Positions 36,824 through 47,366 of a stretch of 64,000 bases of DNA are shown here, in pieces; positions within the stretch are counted from its first letter, which is position 1, and each line of letters begins with the position of its first letter. Origin of the DNA: Amaranthus tricolor (lineage: Eukaryota > Streptophyta > Magnoliopsida > Caryophyllales > Amaranthaceae); assembly GCF_026212465.1 (NCBI RefSeq), contig NC_080061.1, positions 22,210,787 to 22,274,786 on the forward strand, in the 5' to 3' direction. A model generated the notes under the pieces. The model saw nothing but the letters and a program-made list of their open reading frames with translations. It was not told the origin of the DNA and did no database searches. A program made the position numbers and the translations under genes.

Positions 36824-38437
36824 GTTGTTCAAACTTGGTTTGTTTTGCACGAAACATGGCACCAAATACTATTTAGTTTATATTATTGTGTTGAAATGGT
36901 TTGACCCGAAAACAATATTCATGTACTTGAAATTACGTGCTAAGTTGCGTTTTTAATGTTTTTTTGATCATTTTTGGCACTTTCCGCAGAAAGTGGCTGA
37001 AACTTGGTTCGTATCGCACGAAACTCGACGCACAACACTATTTGGTATAAATTATTGTGTTGAAATGGTTAGAATCGAAAACAATAGTCATATGCTTGAA
37101 TTACGTGTTAAGCTTCTTTTTAAATATTTTTTTGGCAACAAACAAGGCACACAACACTATTTGGTATATATTATTGTGTTGAAATGGTTAGAATCGCAAA
37201 CAATAGTCATGTACTGTAAATTACGTGTTAAGTTGCGTTTTTAATGTTTTAAATATTTCTTTGGCAATATCTCACATAAAATTATTCAAACTTGGTTTGT
37301 TTCGCACGAAGCCAAGCACACAACACTATTTTCTATAAATTATTGTGTAGAAATGGTTAGAATCAAAAACAATAGTCATATGCTTGAAATTAAGTTCTAA
37401 GTTGCTTTTTTAAAAATTTCTTTAGCTTTTTTATCACTTTCTCGAATAAAGTGGTTCAAACATGATTTGCAACGCGCACAACACTATTTGGTATATATTA
37501 TTGTGTTGAAATGGTTAGAATCCAAAACAACAGTCATATGCTTAAAATTACGTGCTAAGTTGCTTTTTTCAATTTTTTTAATGATTTTTTAGCACTTTTT
37601 CACATAAAGACGTTCAAACTTGGTTTGTTTTGCATGATAAATGGCACCCAAAACTATTTAGTTTATATTATTATGTTGAAATGGTTAGACTCGAAAATAA
37701 TAGTCATGTACTTGAAATTACGTGCTAAGTTGCCTTTTTAATGTTTTTAATTTTTTTTTTGGCATTTTCCCGCAGAAAGTGGCTCAAACATGGTTTGTTT
37801 CGCACGAAATTCGGCACACGATATTATTTGGTATAAATTATTGTGTTGAAATTGTTGGAATCAAAAAAAGTAGTCATATGTTTGAAATTACGTGCTAAGT
37901 TACTTTTTAAAATATTTTTTATTTTTTTTAGAACTTTCTCGCATAAAGTGGTTCAAACTTTGTTTTTTGCCAACAAACAAGGCACAGAAAAATATTTGAT
38001 ATATATTATTGTGTTGAAATGGTTAGAATCGAACACAATAGTCATGTACTTGAAATTACATGCTAAGTTGCACTTTTAATGTTTTTTATATTTTTTTGGC
38101 AATTTCACGCATAAAATGATTCAAACATGATTTGTTTCGCACGAAACCTAGCACACAACACTATTTGGTATAAATTATTGTGTTGAAATGGTTAGAATCA
38201 AAAACAATAGTCATATCCGTGAAATTACGTGCTAAGTTGCTTTTTAAAAATTTTTTTGGTTTTTTAGCACTTTCTTGCATAAAGTGGTTTAAATTTGGTT
38301 TGTTTGGAAACACTATTTGGTACATATTATTATGTTAAAATGGTTAGAATGGAAAACATTACTCATATGTTTGAATTTACGTGCTAAGTTGCTTTTTTCA
38401 AGTTTTTGTTAGATTTTTTAGCATTTTCTCGTATAAA
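36824..38437 (+). repeat. 10-mer unit III-5
   Basis: This is a 1614-bp A-J unit. E has a small internal deletion near 37,468, where GATTTGCAACGCGCAC replaces the usual stretch containing AACAAACAAGG. Confidence 0.8.
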
Positions 38438-40859
38438 GTTGTTCAAACTTGGTTTGTTTTGCACGAAACATGGCACCAAATACTATTTAGTTTATATTAT
38501 TGTGTTGAAATGGTTTGACCCGAAAACAATAGTCATGTACTTGATATTACGTGCTGAGTTGCGTTTTTTATGTTTTTTTTTTATAGTTTTTGGCACTTTC
38601 CCGCAGAAAGTGGCTTAAACTTGGTTCGTTTCGCATGAAACTCGACGCACAACACTATTTGGAATAAATTATTGTGTTGAAATGGTTGGAATCGAAAACA
38701 ATAGTCATATGCTTGAAATTACGTGTTAAGGTTCTTTTTAAATATTGTTTTGGCAACAAACAAGGCACACAACACTATTTGGTATATATTATTGTGTTGA
38801 AATGGTTAGAATCGCAAACAATAGTCATGTACTTGAAATTACGTGTTAAGTTGCGTTTTTAATGTTTTAAATATTATTTTGGTAATATCTCGCATAAAAT
38901 TAGTCAAACTTGGTTTGTTTCGCACGAAGCCAAGCACACAACACTATTTACTATAAATTATTGTGTAGAAATGGTTAGAATCAAAAACAATAGTCATAAG
39001 CTTGAAATTACGTTCTAAGTTGCTTTTTCAAAATTTTTTTAGCTTTTTTATCACTTTCTCGAATAAAGTGGTTCAAACTTGATTTGTTTGGCAACAAACA
39101 AGGTGCACAACACTATTTGGTATATATTATTGTGCTGATAATGTTTAGAATCGAAAACAACAGTCATATGCTTGAAATTACGTGCTAAGTTGCTTTTTTC
39201 AAGTTTTTAAAAGATTTTTTAGCACTTTCCCGCATAAAGTCGTTCAAACATGGTTTGTTTTGCACGAAAAATGGCACCCAACACTATTTAGTTTATATTA
39301 TTATGTTGAAATGGTTAGACTCAAAAATAATAGTCATGTACTTGAAATTACGTGCTAAGTAGCCTTTTAATGTTTTTAATTCTTTTTTGGCACTTTCCCG
39401 CAGAAAGTGGCTCAAACTTGATTTGTTTCGCACGAAACTCGACGCACAACACTATTTGGAAAAAATTATTGTGTTGAAATGGTTGGAATTGAAAACAATA
39501 GTCATATGCTTGAAATTACGTGTTAAGGTTCTTTTTAAATATTATTTTGGAAACAAACAAGGCACACAACACTATTTGGTATATATTATTGTGTTGAAAT
39601 GGTTAGAATCGCAAACAATAGTCATGTACTTGAAATTACGGGTTAAGTTGCGTTTTTAATGTTTTAAATATTATTTTGGCAATAACTCGCATAAAATTAT
39701 TCAAACTTGGTTTGTCTCGCACGAAACCAAGCACACAACACTATTCGCTATAAACTATTCTGTAGAAATGGTTAGAATCAAAAACAATAGTTATAGGCTT
39801 GAAATTACGTTCTAAGTTGCCTTTTTAAAATTTTCTTTAGCTTTTTTATCACTTTCTCGAATAAAGTGGTTCCAACTTGATTTGTTTGGAACCAAACAAG
39901 GCGCACAACACTATTTGGTATATATTATAGTGTTGATAATGGTTAGAATCGAAAACAACGGTCATATGTTTAAAATTACGTGCTAAGTTGCATTTTTCAT
40001 GTTTTTTTAAGATTTTTTAGCACTTTTTCGCATAAAGACGTTCAAACTTGGTTTGTTTTGCACGAAAAATGGCACGCAACACTATTTAGTTTATATTATT
40101 ATGTTGAAATGGTTAGACTCGAAAATAATAGTCATGTACTTGAAATTACGTGCAAAGTAGCCTTTTAATGTTTTTAATTTTTTTTTTGGCACTTTTCCGC
40201 AGAAAGTGGTTCAAACTTGGTTTGTTTCGCACGAAACTCGGCACACGATACTTTTTGGTATAAATTATTGTATTGAAATTGTTGGAATCGAAAAAAGTAG
40301 TCATATGTTTGAAACTACGTGCTAAGTTACTTTTTAAAATTTTTTTTTTTAGAACTTTCTCGCATAAAGTAGTTCAAACTTTGTTTTTTGCCAACAAACA
40401 AGGCACAGAACAATATTTGGTATATATTATTGTGTTGAAATGGTTAGAATCGAACACAATAGTCATATACTTGAAATTACATGCTAAGTTGCGTTTTTAA
40501 TGTTTTTTATATTTTTTTTGGCAATTTCACGCATAAAATGATTCAAACATGATTTGTTTCGCACGAAACCTAGCACACAACACTATTTGGTATAAATTAT
40601 TGTGTTGAAACAGTTAGAATCAAAAACAATAGTCATATGCTTGAAATTACGTGCTAAGTTGCTTTTTAAAATTTTTTTAGGTTTTTTAGCACTTTCTAGC
40701 AGAAAGTGGTTTAAATTTGGTTTGTTTGGCAACACTATTTGGTACATATTATTGTGTTAAAATGGTTAGAATGGAAAACATTACTCATATGTTTGAATTT
40801 ACGTGCTAAGTTGCTTTTTTCAAGTTTTTGTTAGATTTTTTAGCACTTTCTCGTATAAA
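38438..40859 (+). repeat. 15-mer unit III-6
   Basis: The order is A-B-C-D-E-F-G/B-C-D-E-F-G-H-I-J in 2422 bp, the same architecture as unit III-1. The G/B chimera near 39,390-39,520 has a G linker followed by the B body (ACTCGACGCAC). Its second D, with ATTCGCTATAAACTATTC near 39,743, resembles that of unit IV-1. Confidence 0.8.
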
Positions 40860-41030
40860 GTTGTTCAAACTTGGTTTGTTTTGCACGAAACATGGCACCA
40901 AAAACTATTTAGTTTATAATATTATGTTGAAATGGTTGACTCGAAAACAATAGTCATGTACATGAAATTACGTGCTAAGTTGCGTTTTTAATGTTTTTTT
41001 TTTATAGTTTTTGGCACTTTCCCGCAGAAA
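40860..41030 (+). repeat. Monomer type A (reference)
   Basis: Diagnostic features are GTTGTTCAAACTTGG, CGAAACATGGCACC, CTATTTAGTTTAT and GGTTGACTCGAAAAC (GGTTTGACCCGAAAAC in segments I-III). The length is 171 bp. It is preceded by a linker with TTTTTGTTAGATTTTTTAGC. Confidence 0.88.
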
Positions 41031-41170
41031 GTGGCTCAAACTTGGTTTGTTTCACACGAAACTCGACGCACGACACTATTTGGTATAAATTATTGTGTTG
41101 AAATGGTTGGAATCGAAAACAATAGTCATATGCTTGAAATTACGTGTTAAGGTTCTTTTTAAATATTGTT
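41031..41170 (+). repeat. Monomer type B (reference)
   Basis: It is entered through the perfect hairpin CACTTTCCCGCAGAAAGTG. Diagnostics are ACTCGACGCAC, GGTTGGAATCGAAAAC and ACGTGTTAAGGTTC. In segments IV and V it reads TTTCACACGAAAC, a CpG-loss form of TTTCGCACGAAAC. Its right border lies in the deletion that shortens the next monomer. Confidence 0.85.
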
Positions 41171-41319
41171 TTGGCAACAAACAAGGCACACAACACTATT
41201 TGGTATATATTATTGTGTTGAAATGGTTAGAATCGCAAACAATAGTCATGTACTTGAAATTACGTGTTAAGTTGCGTTTTTAATGTTTTAAATATTCTTT
41301 TGGAAATATCTCGCATAAA
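41171..41319 (+). repeat. Monomer type C, permanently shortened (reference)
   Basis: The spacing from the B GAAATTACG to the C GAAATTACG is only 121 bp. Sequence passes from the B linker TTTTTAAATATTGTTTT straight to GGCAACAAACAAGGCACAC. The hairpin and the CAAAC/GTTTG and GTTTCG/CGAAAC dyads are absent. GAATCGCAAACAATAG and ACGTGTTAAG are diagnostic. Confidence 0.88.
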
Positions 41320-41489
41320 ATTATTCAAACTTGGTTTGTTTCGCACGAAACCAAGCACACAACACTATTCGCTATAAACTATTCTGTAGAAATGGTTAGA
41401 ATCAAAAACAATAGTTATATGCTTGAAATTACGTTCTAAGTTGCTTTTTTAAAAATTTTTTTAGCTTTTTTATCACTTTCTTGAATAAA
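41320..41489 (+). repeat. Monomer type D (reference)
   Basis: Diagnostics are ATATCTCGCATAAAATTATTC, which weakens the hairpin, GAAACCAAGCACAC or GAAGCCAAGCACAC, GTAGAAATGG in place of TTGAAATGG, and ACGTTCTAAG at the end. Confidence 0.88.
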
Positions 41490-41660
41490 GTGGTTCAAAC
41501 TTGATTTGTTTGCAACCAAACAAGGCGCACAACACTATTTGGTATATATTATAGTGTTGATAATGGTTAGAATCGAAAACAACAGTCATATGCTTAAAAT
41601 TACGTGCTAAGTTGCTTTTTTCATGTTTTTTTAAGATTTTTTAGCACTTTTTCGCATAAA
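41490..41660 (+). repeat. Monomer type E (reference)
   Basis: It is entered through TATCACTTTCTTGAATAAAG. It has CAAACAAGGCGCAC, TTGATAATGG (CTGATAATGG in segments I and III) and AACAACAGTCAT. CACTTT/AAAGTG arms with a seven-base loop remain at its start. Confidence 0.88.
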
Positions 41661-41830
41661 GACGTTCAAACATGGTTTGTTTTGCACGAAAAATGGCACC
41701 CAACACTATTTAGTTTATATTATTATGTTGAAATGGTTAGACTCGAAAATAATAGTCATGTACTTGAAATTACGTGCTAAGTTGCCTTTTTAATGTTTTT
41801 AATTTTTTTTTTGGCATTTTCCCGCAGAAA
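41661..41830 (+). repeat. Monomer type F (reference)
   Basis: Diagnostics are AAAGACGTTC or AAAGTCGTTC, CGAAAAATGGCACCC, CTATTTAGTTTATATTATTA and GACTCGAAAATAATAG. It shares the TATTTAG variant with monomer A, which suggests that the two are sister types. Confidence 0.88.
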
Positions 41831-41995
41831 GTGGCTCAAACTTGGTTTGTTTCGCACGAAATTCGGCACACGATACTATTTGGTATAAATTATTGTGTTG
41901 AAATTGTTGGAATCGAAAAAAGTAGTCATATGTTTGAAATTACGTGCTAAGTTACTTTTTAAAATATTTTTTTTTTTAGAACTTTCTCGCATCAA
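41831..41995 (+). repeat. Monomer type G (reference)
   Basis: It is entered through the CCCGCAGAAAGTG half of the hairpin. It has a full GTTTCGCACGAAA dyad, TTCGGCACACGATAC, GAAATTGTTGGAATCG and GAAAAAAGTAG. Confidence 0.88.
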
Positions 41996-42163
41996 GTAGT
42001 TCAAACTTTGTTTTTTGCCAACAAACAAGGCACACAACACTATTTGGTATATATTATTGTGTTGAAATGGTTAGAATCGCAAACAATAGTCATGTACTTG
42101 AAATTACGTGTTAAGTTGCGTTTTTAATGTTTTAAATATTTTTTATGCAATTTCACGCATAAA
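41996..42163 (+). repeat. Monomer type H, here with a C-like patch (reference)
   Basis: The start is H-like (GAACTTTCTCGCATCAAGTAG, CAAACTTTG). In segments I-III the middle reads CACAGAACAATATTTGG and the end GAACACAATAG/ACATGCTAAG. Here the middle and end are those of C (CACACAACACTATTTGG, CGCAAACAATAG, ACGTGTTAAG). This looks like a gene-conversion or crossover patch. Confidence 0.84.
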
Positions 42164-42331
42164 ATGATTCAAACATGATTTGTTTCGCACGAAACCTAGC
42201 ACACAACACTATTTGGTATAAATTATTGTGTTGAAATGGTTAGAATCAAAAACAATAGTCATATGCTTGAAATTACGTGCTAAGTTGCTTTTTAAAATTT
42301 TTTTTGGTTTTTTAGCATTTTCTGTCATAAA
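42164..42331 (+). repeat. Monomer type I (reference)
   Basis: Diagnostics are CAATTTCACGCATAAAATG, ATGATTCAAACATGATTTG, CGAAACCTAGCACAC and ATCAAAAACAATAG. It keeps the GTTTCGCACGAAAC dyad, but the upstream hairpin is weakened. Confidence 0.88.
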
Positions 42332-42485
42332 GTGGTTTAAATTTGGTTTGTTTGGCAACACTATTTGGTACATATTATTGTGTTAAATTGGTTAGAATGG
42401 AAAACATTACTCATATGTTTTAATTTACGTGCTAAGTTGCTTTTTTCAAGTTTTTGTTAGATTTTTTAGCACTTTCTCGTATAAA
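42332..42485 (+). repeat. Monomer type J, permanently shortened (reference)
   Basis: The repeat interval is 151-152 bp. GTGGTTTAAATTTGG is followed by TTTGGCAACACTATTTGGTAC, missing about 18 bp of the usual AACAAACAAGGCGCACAA stretch between CAACA direct repeats. GGAAAACATTACTCATATG is diagnostic. In segments IV and V two linker forms exist: X (AGCATTTTCTGTCAT) and Y (AGCACTTTCTTGCAG or TAGCAG). Confidence 0.87.
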
Positions 42486-44112
42486 GTTGTTCAAACTTGG
42501 TTTGTTTTGCACGAAACATGGCACCAAAAACTATTTAGTTTATAATATTATGTTGAAATGGTTGACTCGAAAACAATAGTCATATACATGAAATTACGTG
42601 CCAAGTTGCGTTTTTAATGTTTTTTTTTAATAGTTTTTGGCACTTTCCCGCAGAAAGTGGCTCAAACTTGGTTTGTTTCACACGAAACTCGACGCACAAC
42701 ACTATTTGGTATAAATTATTATGTTGAAATGGTTGGAATCGAAAACAATAGTCATATGCTTGAAATTACGTGTTAAGGTTCTTTTTAAATATTGTTTTGG
42801 CAACAAACAAGGCACACAACACTATTTTGTATATATTATTGTGTTGAAATGGTTAGAATCGCAAACAATAGTCATTTACTTGAAATTACGTGTTAAGTTG
42901 CGTTTTTAATGTTTTAAATATTATTTTGGCAATATCTCGCATAAAATTATTCAAACTTGGTTTGTTTCGCACGAAACCAAGCACACAACACTATTTGCTA
43001 TAAATTATTGTGTAGAAATGGTTAGAATCAAAAACAATAGTTATATGCTTGAAATTACGTTATAAGTTGCCTTTTTAAAATTTTTTTTTAGCTTTTTTAT
43101 CACTTTCTCGAATAAAATGGTTCAAACTTGATTTGTTTGGTAACAAACAAGGCGCACAACACTATTTGGTATATATTATAGTGTTGATAATGGTTAGAAT
43201 CGAAAACAACAGTCATATGCTTAAAATTACGTGCTAAGTTGCTTTTTTCAAGTTTTTTAAAGATTTTTTAGCACTTTTTCGCATAAAGACGTTCAAACTT
43301 GGTTTGTTTTGCACGAAAAATGGCACCCAAAACTATTTAGTTTATATTATTATGTTGAAATGGTTAGACTCGAAAATAATAGTCATGTACTTGAAATTAC
43401 GTGCTAAGTTGCCTTTTTAATGTTTTTAATTTTTTTTTTGGCATTTTCCCGCAGAAAGTGGCTCAAACTTGGTTTGTTTCGCACGAAATTCGGCACACGA
43501 TACTATTTGGTATAAATTATTGTGTTGAAATTGTTGAAATCGAAAAAAGTAGTCATATGTTTGAAATTACGTGCTAAGTTACTTTTTAAAATATTTTTTT
43601 TTTAGAACTTTCTCACATAAAGTAGTTCAAACTTTGTTTTTTGCCAACAAACAAGGCACACAACACTATTTGGTATATATTATTTTGTTGAAATGGTTAG
43701 AATCGCAAACAATAGTCATGTACTTGAAATTACGTGTTAAGTTGCGTTTTTAATGTTTTAAATATTTTTTTTGGTAATTTCACGCATAAAATGATTCAAA
43801 CATGATTTGTTTCGCACGAAACCTAGCACACAACACTATTTGGTATAAATTATTGTGTTGAAATGGTTAGAATCAAAAACAATAGTCATATGCTTGAAAT
43901 TACGTGCTAAGTTGCTTTTTAAAATTTTTTTTGGTTTTTTAGCATTTTCTGTCATAAAGTGGTTTAAATTTGGTTTGTTTGGCAACACTATTTGGTACAT
44001 ATTATTATGTTAAAATGGTTAGAATGGAAAACATTAATCATATGTTTTAATTTACGTGCTAAGTTGCATTTTTCAAGTTTTTGTTAGATTTTTTAGCACT
44101 TTCTCGTATAAT
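42486..44112 (+). repeat. 10-mer HOR unit IV-2
   Basis: This 1627-bp A-J unit is marked by GCCAAGTTGCG, ATTTTGTATAT in C, GTCATTTAC and ACGTTATAAG in D. The same set of markers recurs in units at 47,367 and 49,812. Confidence 0.9.
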
Positions 44113-45738
44113 GTTGTTCAAACTTCGTTTGTTTTGCACGAAACATGGCACCAAAAACTATTTAGTTTATAATATTATGTTGAAATGGTTGACTCGAAAA
44201 CAATAGTCATATACATGAAATTACGTGCTAAGTTGCGTTTATAATGTTTTTTTTAATAGTTTTTGGCACTTTCCCGCAAAAAGTGGCTCAAACTTGGTTT
44301 GTTTCACACGAAACTCGACGCACGACACTATTTGGTATAAATTATTGTGTTGAAATGGTTGGAATCGAAAACAATAGTCATATGCTTGAAATTACGTGTT
44401 AAGGTTCTTTTTAAATATTGTTTTGGCAATAAACAAGGCACACAACACTATTTGGTATATATTATTGTGTTGAAATGGTTAGAATCGCAAACAATAGTCA
44501 TTTACTTGAAATTACGTGTTAAGTTGCGTTTTTAATGTTTTAAATATTATTTTGGCAATATCTCGCATAAAATTATTCAAACTTGGTTTGTTTCGCACGA
44601 AACCAAGCACACAACACTATTTGCTATAAATTATTGTGTAGAAATGGTTAGAATCAAAAACAATAGTTATATGCTTGAAATTACGTTCTAAGTTGCCTTT
44701 TTAAAAATTTTTTTAGCTTTTTTATCACTTTCTCGAATAAAATGGTTCAAACTTGATTTGTTTGGTAACAAACAAGGCGCACAACACTATTTGGTATATA
44801 TTATAGTGTTGATAATGGTTAGAATCGAAAACAACAGTCATATGCTTAAAATTACGTGCTAAGTTGCTTTTTTCAAGTTTTTTAAAGATTTTTTAGCACT
44901 TTTTCGCATAAAGACGTTCAAACTTGGTTTGTTTTGCACGAAAAATGGCACCCAAAACTATTTAGTTTATATTATTATGTTGAAATGGTTAGACTCGAAA
45001 ATAATAGTCATGTACTTGAAATTACGTGCTAAGTTGCCTTTTTAATGTTTTTAATTTTTTTTTTGGCATTTTCCTGCAGAAAGTGGCTCAAACTTGTTTT
45101 GTTTCGCACGAAATTCGACACACGATACTATTTGGTATAAATTATTGTGTTGAAATTGTTGGAATCGAAAAAAGTTGTCATATGTTTGAAATTACGTGCT
45201 AAGTTACTTTTTAAAATATTTTTTTTTTTAGAACTTTCTCGCATCAAGTAGTTCAAACTTTGTTTTTTGCCAACAAACAAGGCACACAACACTATTTGGT
45301 ATATATTATTGTGTTTAAATGGTTAGAATCGAACACAATAGTCATATACTTGAAATTACATGCTAAGTTGCGTTTTTAATGTTTTTTATATTTTTTTTGG
45401 CAATTTCACGCATAAAATGATTCAAACATGATTTATTTCGCACGAAACCTAGCACACAACACTATTTGGTATAAATTATGGTGTTGAAACAGTTAGAATC
45501 AAAAACAATAGTCATATGCTTGAAATTACGTGCTAAGTTGCTTTTTAAAAATTTTTTAGGTTTTTTAGCACTTTCTTGCAGAAAGTGGTTTAAATTTGGT
45601 TTGTTTGGCAAGACTATTTGGTACATATTATTGTGTTAAAATGGTTAGAATGGAAAACATTACTCATATGTTTGAATTTACGTGCTAAGTTGCTTTTTTC
45701 AAGTTTTTGTTAGATTTTTTAGCACTTTCTCGTATAAA
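44113..45738 (+). repeat. 10-mer HOR unit IV-3
   Basis: This 1626-bp A-J unit has CGCAAAAAGTGG in place of CGCAGAAAGTGG near 44,275, AATAAACAAGG in C, and an H monomer ending in the original GAACACAATAG/ACATGCTAAG form. Its J has the Y linker. Confidence 0.9.
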
Positions 45739-47366
45739 GTTGTTCAAACTTGGTTTGTTTTGCACGAAACATGGCACCAAAAACTATTTAGTTTATAATA
45801 TTATGTTGAAATGGTTGACTCGAAAACAATAGTCATGTACATGAAATTACGTGCTAAGTTGCGTTTTTAATGTTTTTTTTTTTATAGTTTTTGGCACTTT
45901 CCCGCAGAAAGTGGCTCAAACTTGGTTTGTTTCACACGAAACTCGACGCACGACACTATTTGGTATAAATTATTGTGTTGAAATGGTTGGAATCGAAAAC
46001 AATAGTCATATGCTTGAAATTACGTGTTAAGGTTCTTTTTAAATATTGTTTTGGCAACAAACAAGGCACACAACACTATTTGGTATATATTATTGTGTTG
46101 AAATGGTTAGAATCGCAAACAATAGTCATGTACTTGAAATTACGTGTTAAGTTGCGTTTTTAATGTTTTAAATATTATTTTGGAAATATCTCGCATAAAA
46201 TTATTCAAACTTGGTTTGTTTCGCACGAAACCAAGCACACAACACTATTCGCTATAAACTATTCTGTAGAAATGGTTAGAATCAAAAACAATAGTTATAT
46301 GCTTGAAATTACGTTCTAAGTTGCTTTTTTAAAAATTTTTTTAGCTTTTTTATCACTTTCTTGAATAAAGTGGTTCAAACTTGATTTGTTTGGAACCAAA
46401 CAAGGCGCACAACACTATTTGGTATATATTATAGTGTTGATAATGGTTAGAATCGAAAACAACAGTCATATGCTTAAAATTACGTGCTAAGTTGCTTTTT
46501 TCATGTTTTTTTAAGATTTTTTAGCACTTTTTCGCATAAAGACGTTCAAACTTGGTTTGTTTTGCACGAAAAATGGCACCCAACACTATTTAGTTTATAT
46601 TATTATGTTGAAATGGTTAGACTCGAAAATAATAGTCATGTACTTGAAATTACGTGCTAAGTTGCCTTTTTAATGTTTTTAATTTTTTTTTTGGCATTTT
46701 CCCGCAGAAAGTGGCTCAAACTTGGTTTGTTTCGCACGAAATTCGGCACACGATACTATTTGGTATAAATTATTGTGTTGAAATTGTTGGAATCGAAAAA
46801 AGTAGTCATATGTTTGAAATTACGTGCTAAGTTACTTTTTAAAATATTTTTTTTTTTAGAACTTTCTCGCATAAAGTAGTTCAAACTTTGTTTTTTGCCA
46901 ACAAACAAGGCACACAACACTATTTGGTATATATTATTGTGTTGAAATGGTTAGAATCGCAAACAATAGTCATGTACTTGAAATTACGTGTTAAGTTGCG
47001 TTTTTAATGTTTTAAATATTTTTTTTGGCAATTTCACGCATAAAATGATTCAAACATGATTTGTTTCGCACGAAACCTAGCACACAACACTATTTGGTAT
47101 AAATTATTGTGTTGAAATGGTTAGAATCAAAAACAATAGTCATATGCTTGAAATTACGTGCTAAGTTGCTTTTTAAAATTTTTTTTGGTTTTTTAGCATT
47201 TTCTGTCATAAAGTGGTTTAAATTTGGTTTGTTTGGCAACACTATTTGGTACATATTATTGTGTTAAAATGGTTAGAATGGAAAACATTACTCATATGTT
47301 TTAATTTACGTGCTAAGTTGCTTTTTTCAAGTTTTTGTTAGATTTTTTAGCACTTTCTCGTATAAA
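45739..47366 (+). repeat. 10-mer HOR unit IV-4
   Basis: This 1628-bp unit closely resembles unit IV-1, 4,879 bp upstream, including ATTCGCTATAAACTATTC in D and a C-patched H. Confidence 0.9.

Larger units (their letters stand above)
28552..40859 (+). repeat. Segment III: irregular, rearranged HOR zone
   Basis: Unit starts at 28552, 30973, 33803, 35223, 36824 and 38438 give lengths of 2421, 2830, 1420, 1601, 1614 and 2422 bp. Monomer types A-J are all recognisable, but their order is disturbed by chimeric monomers, missing monomers and local duplications. Each unit has its own private changes, so the zone looks old and unhomogenised compared with segments II, IV and V. Confidence 0.88.
40860..42485 (+). 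repeat. 10-mer HOR unit IV-1 (reference unit)
   Basis: This complete A-J unit of 1626 bp is used as the key to monomer types. It closely matches unit IV-4 at 45,739, sharing ATTCGCTATAAACTATTC in D, and matches unit V-1 at 53,519. Confidence 0.92.
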
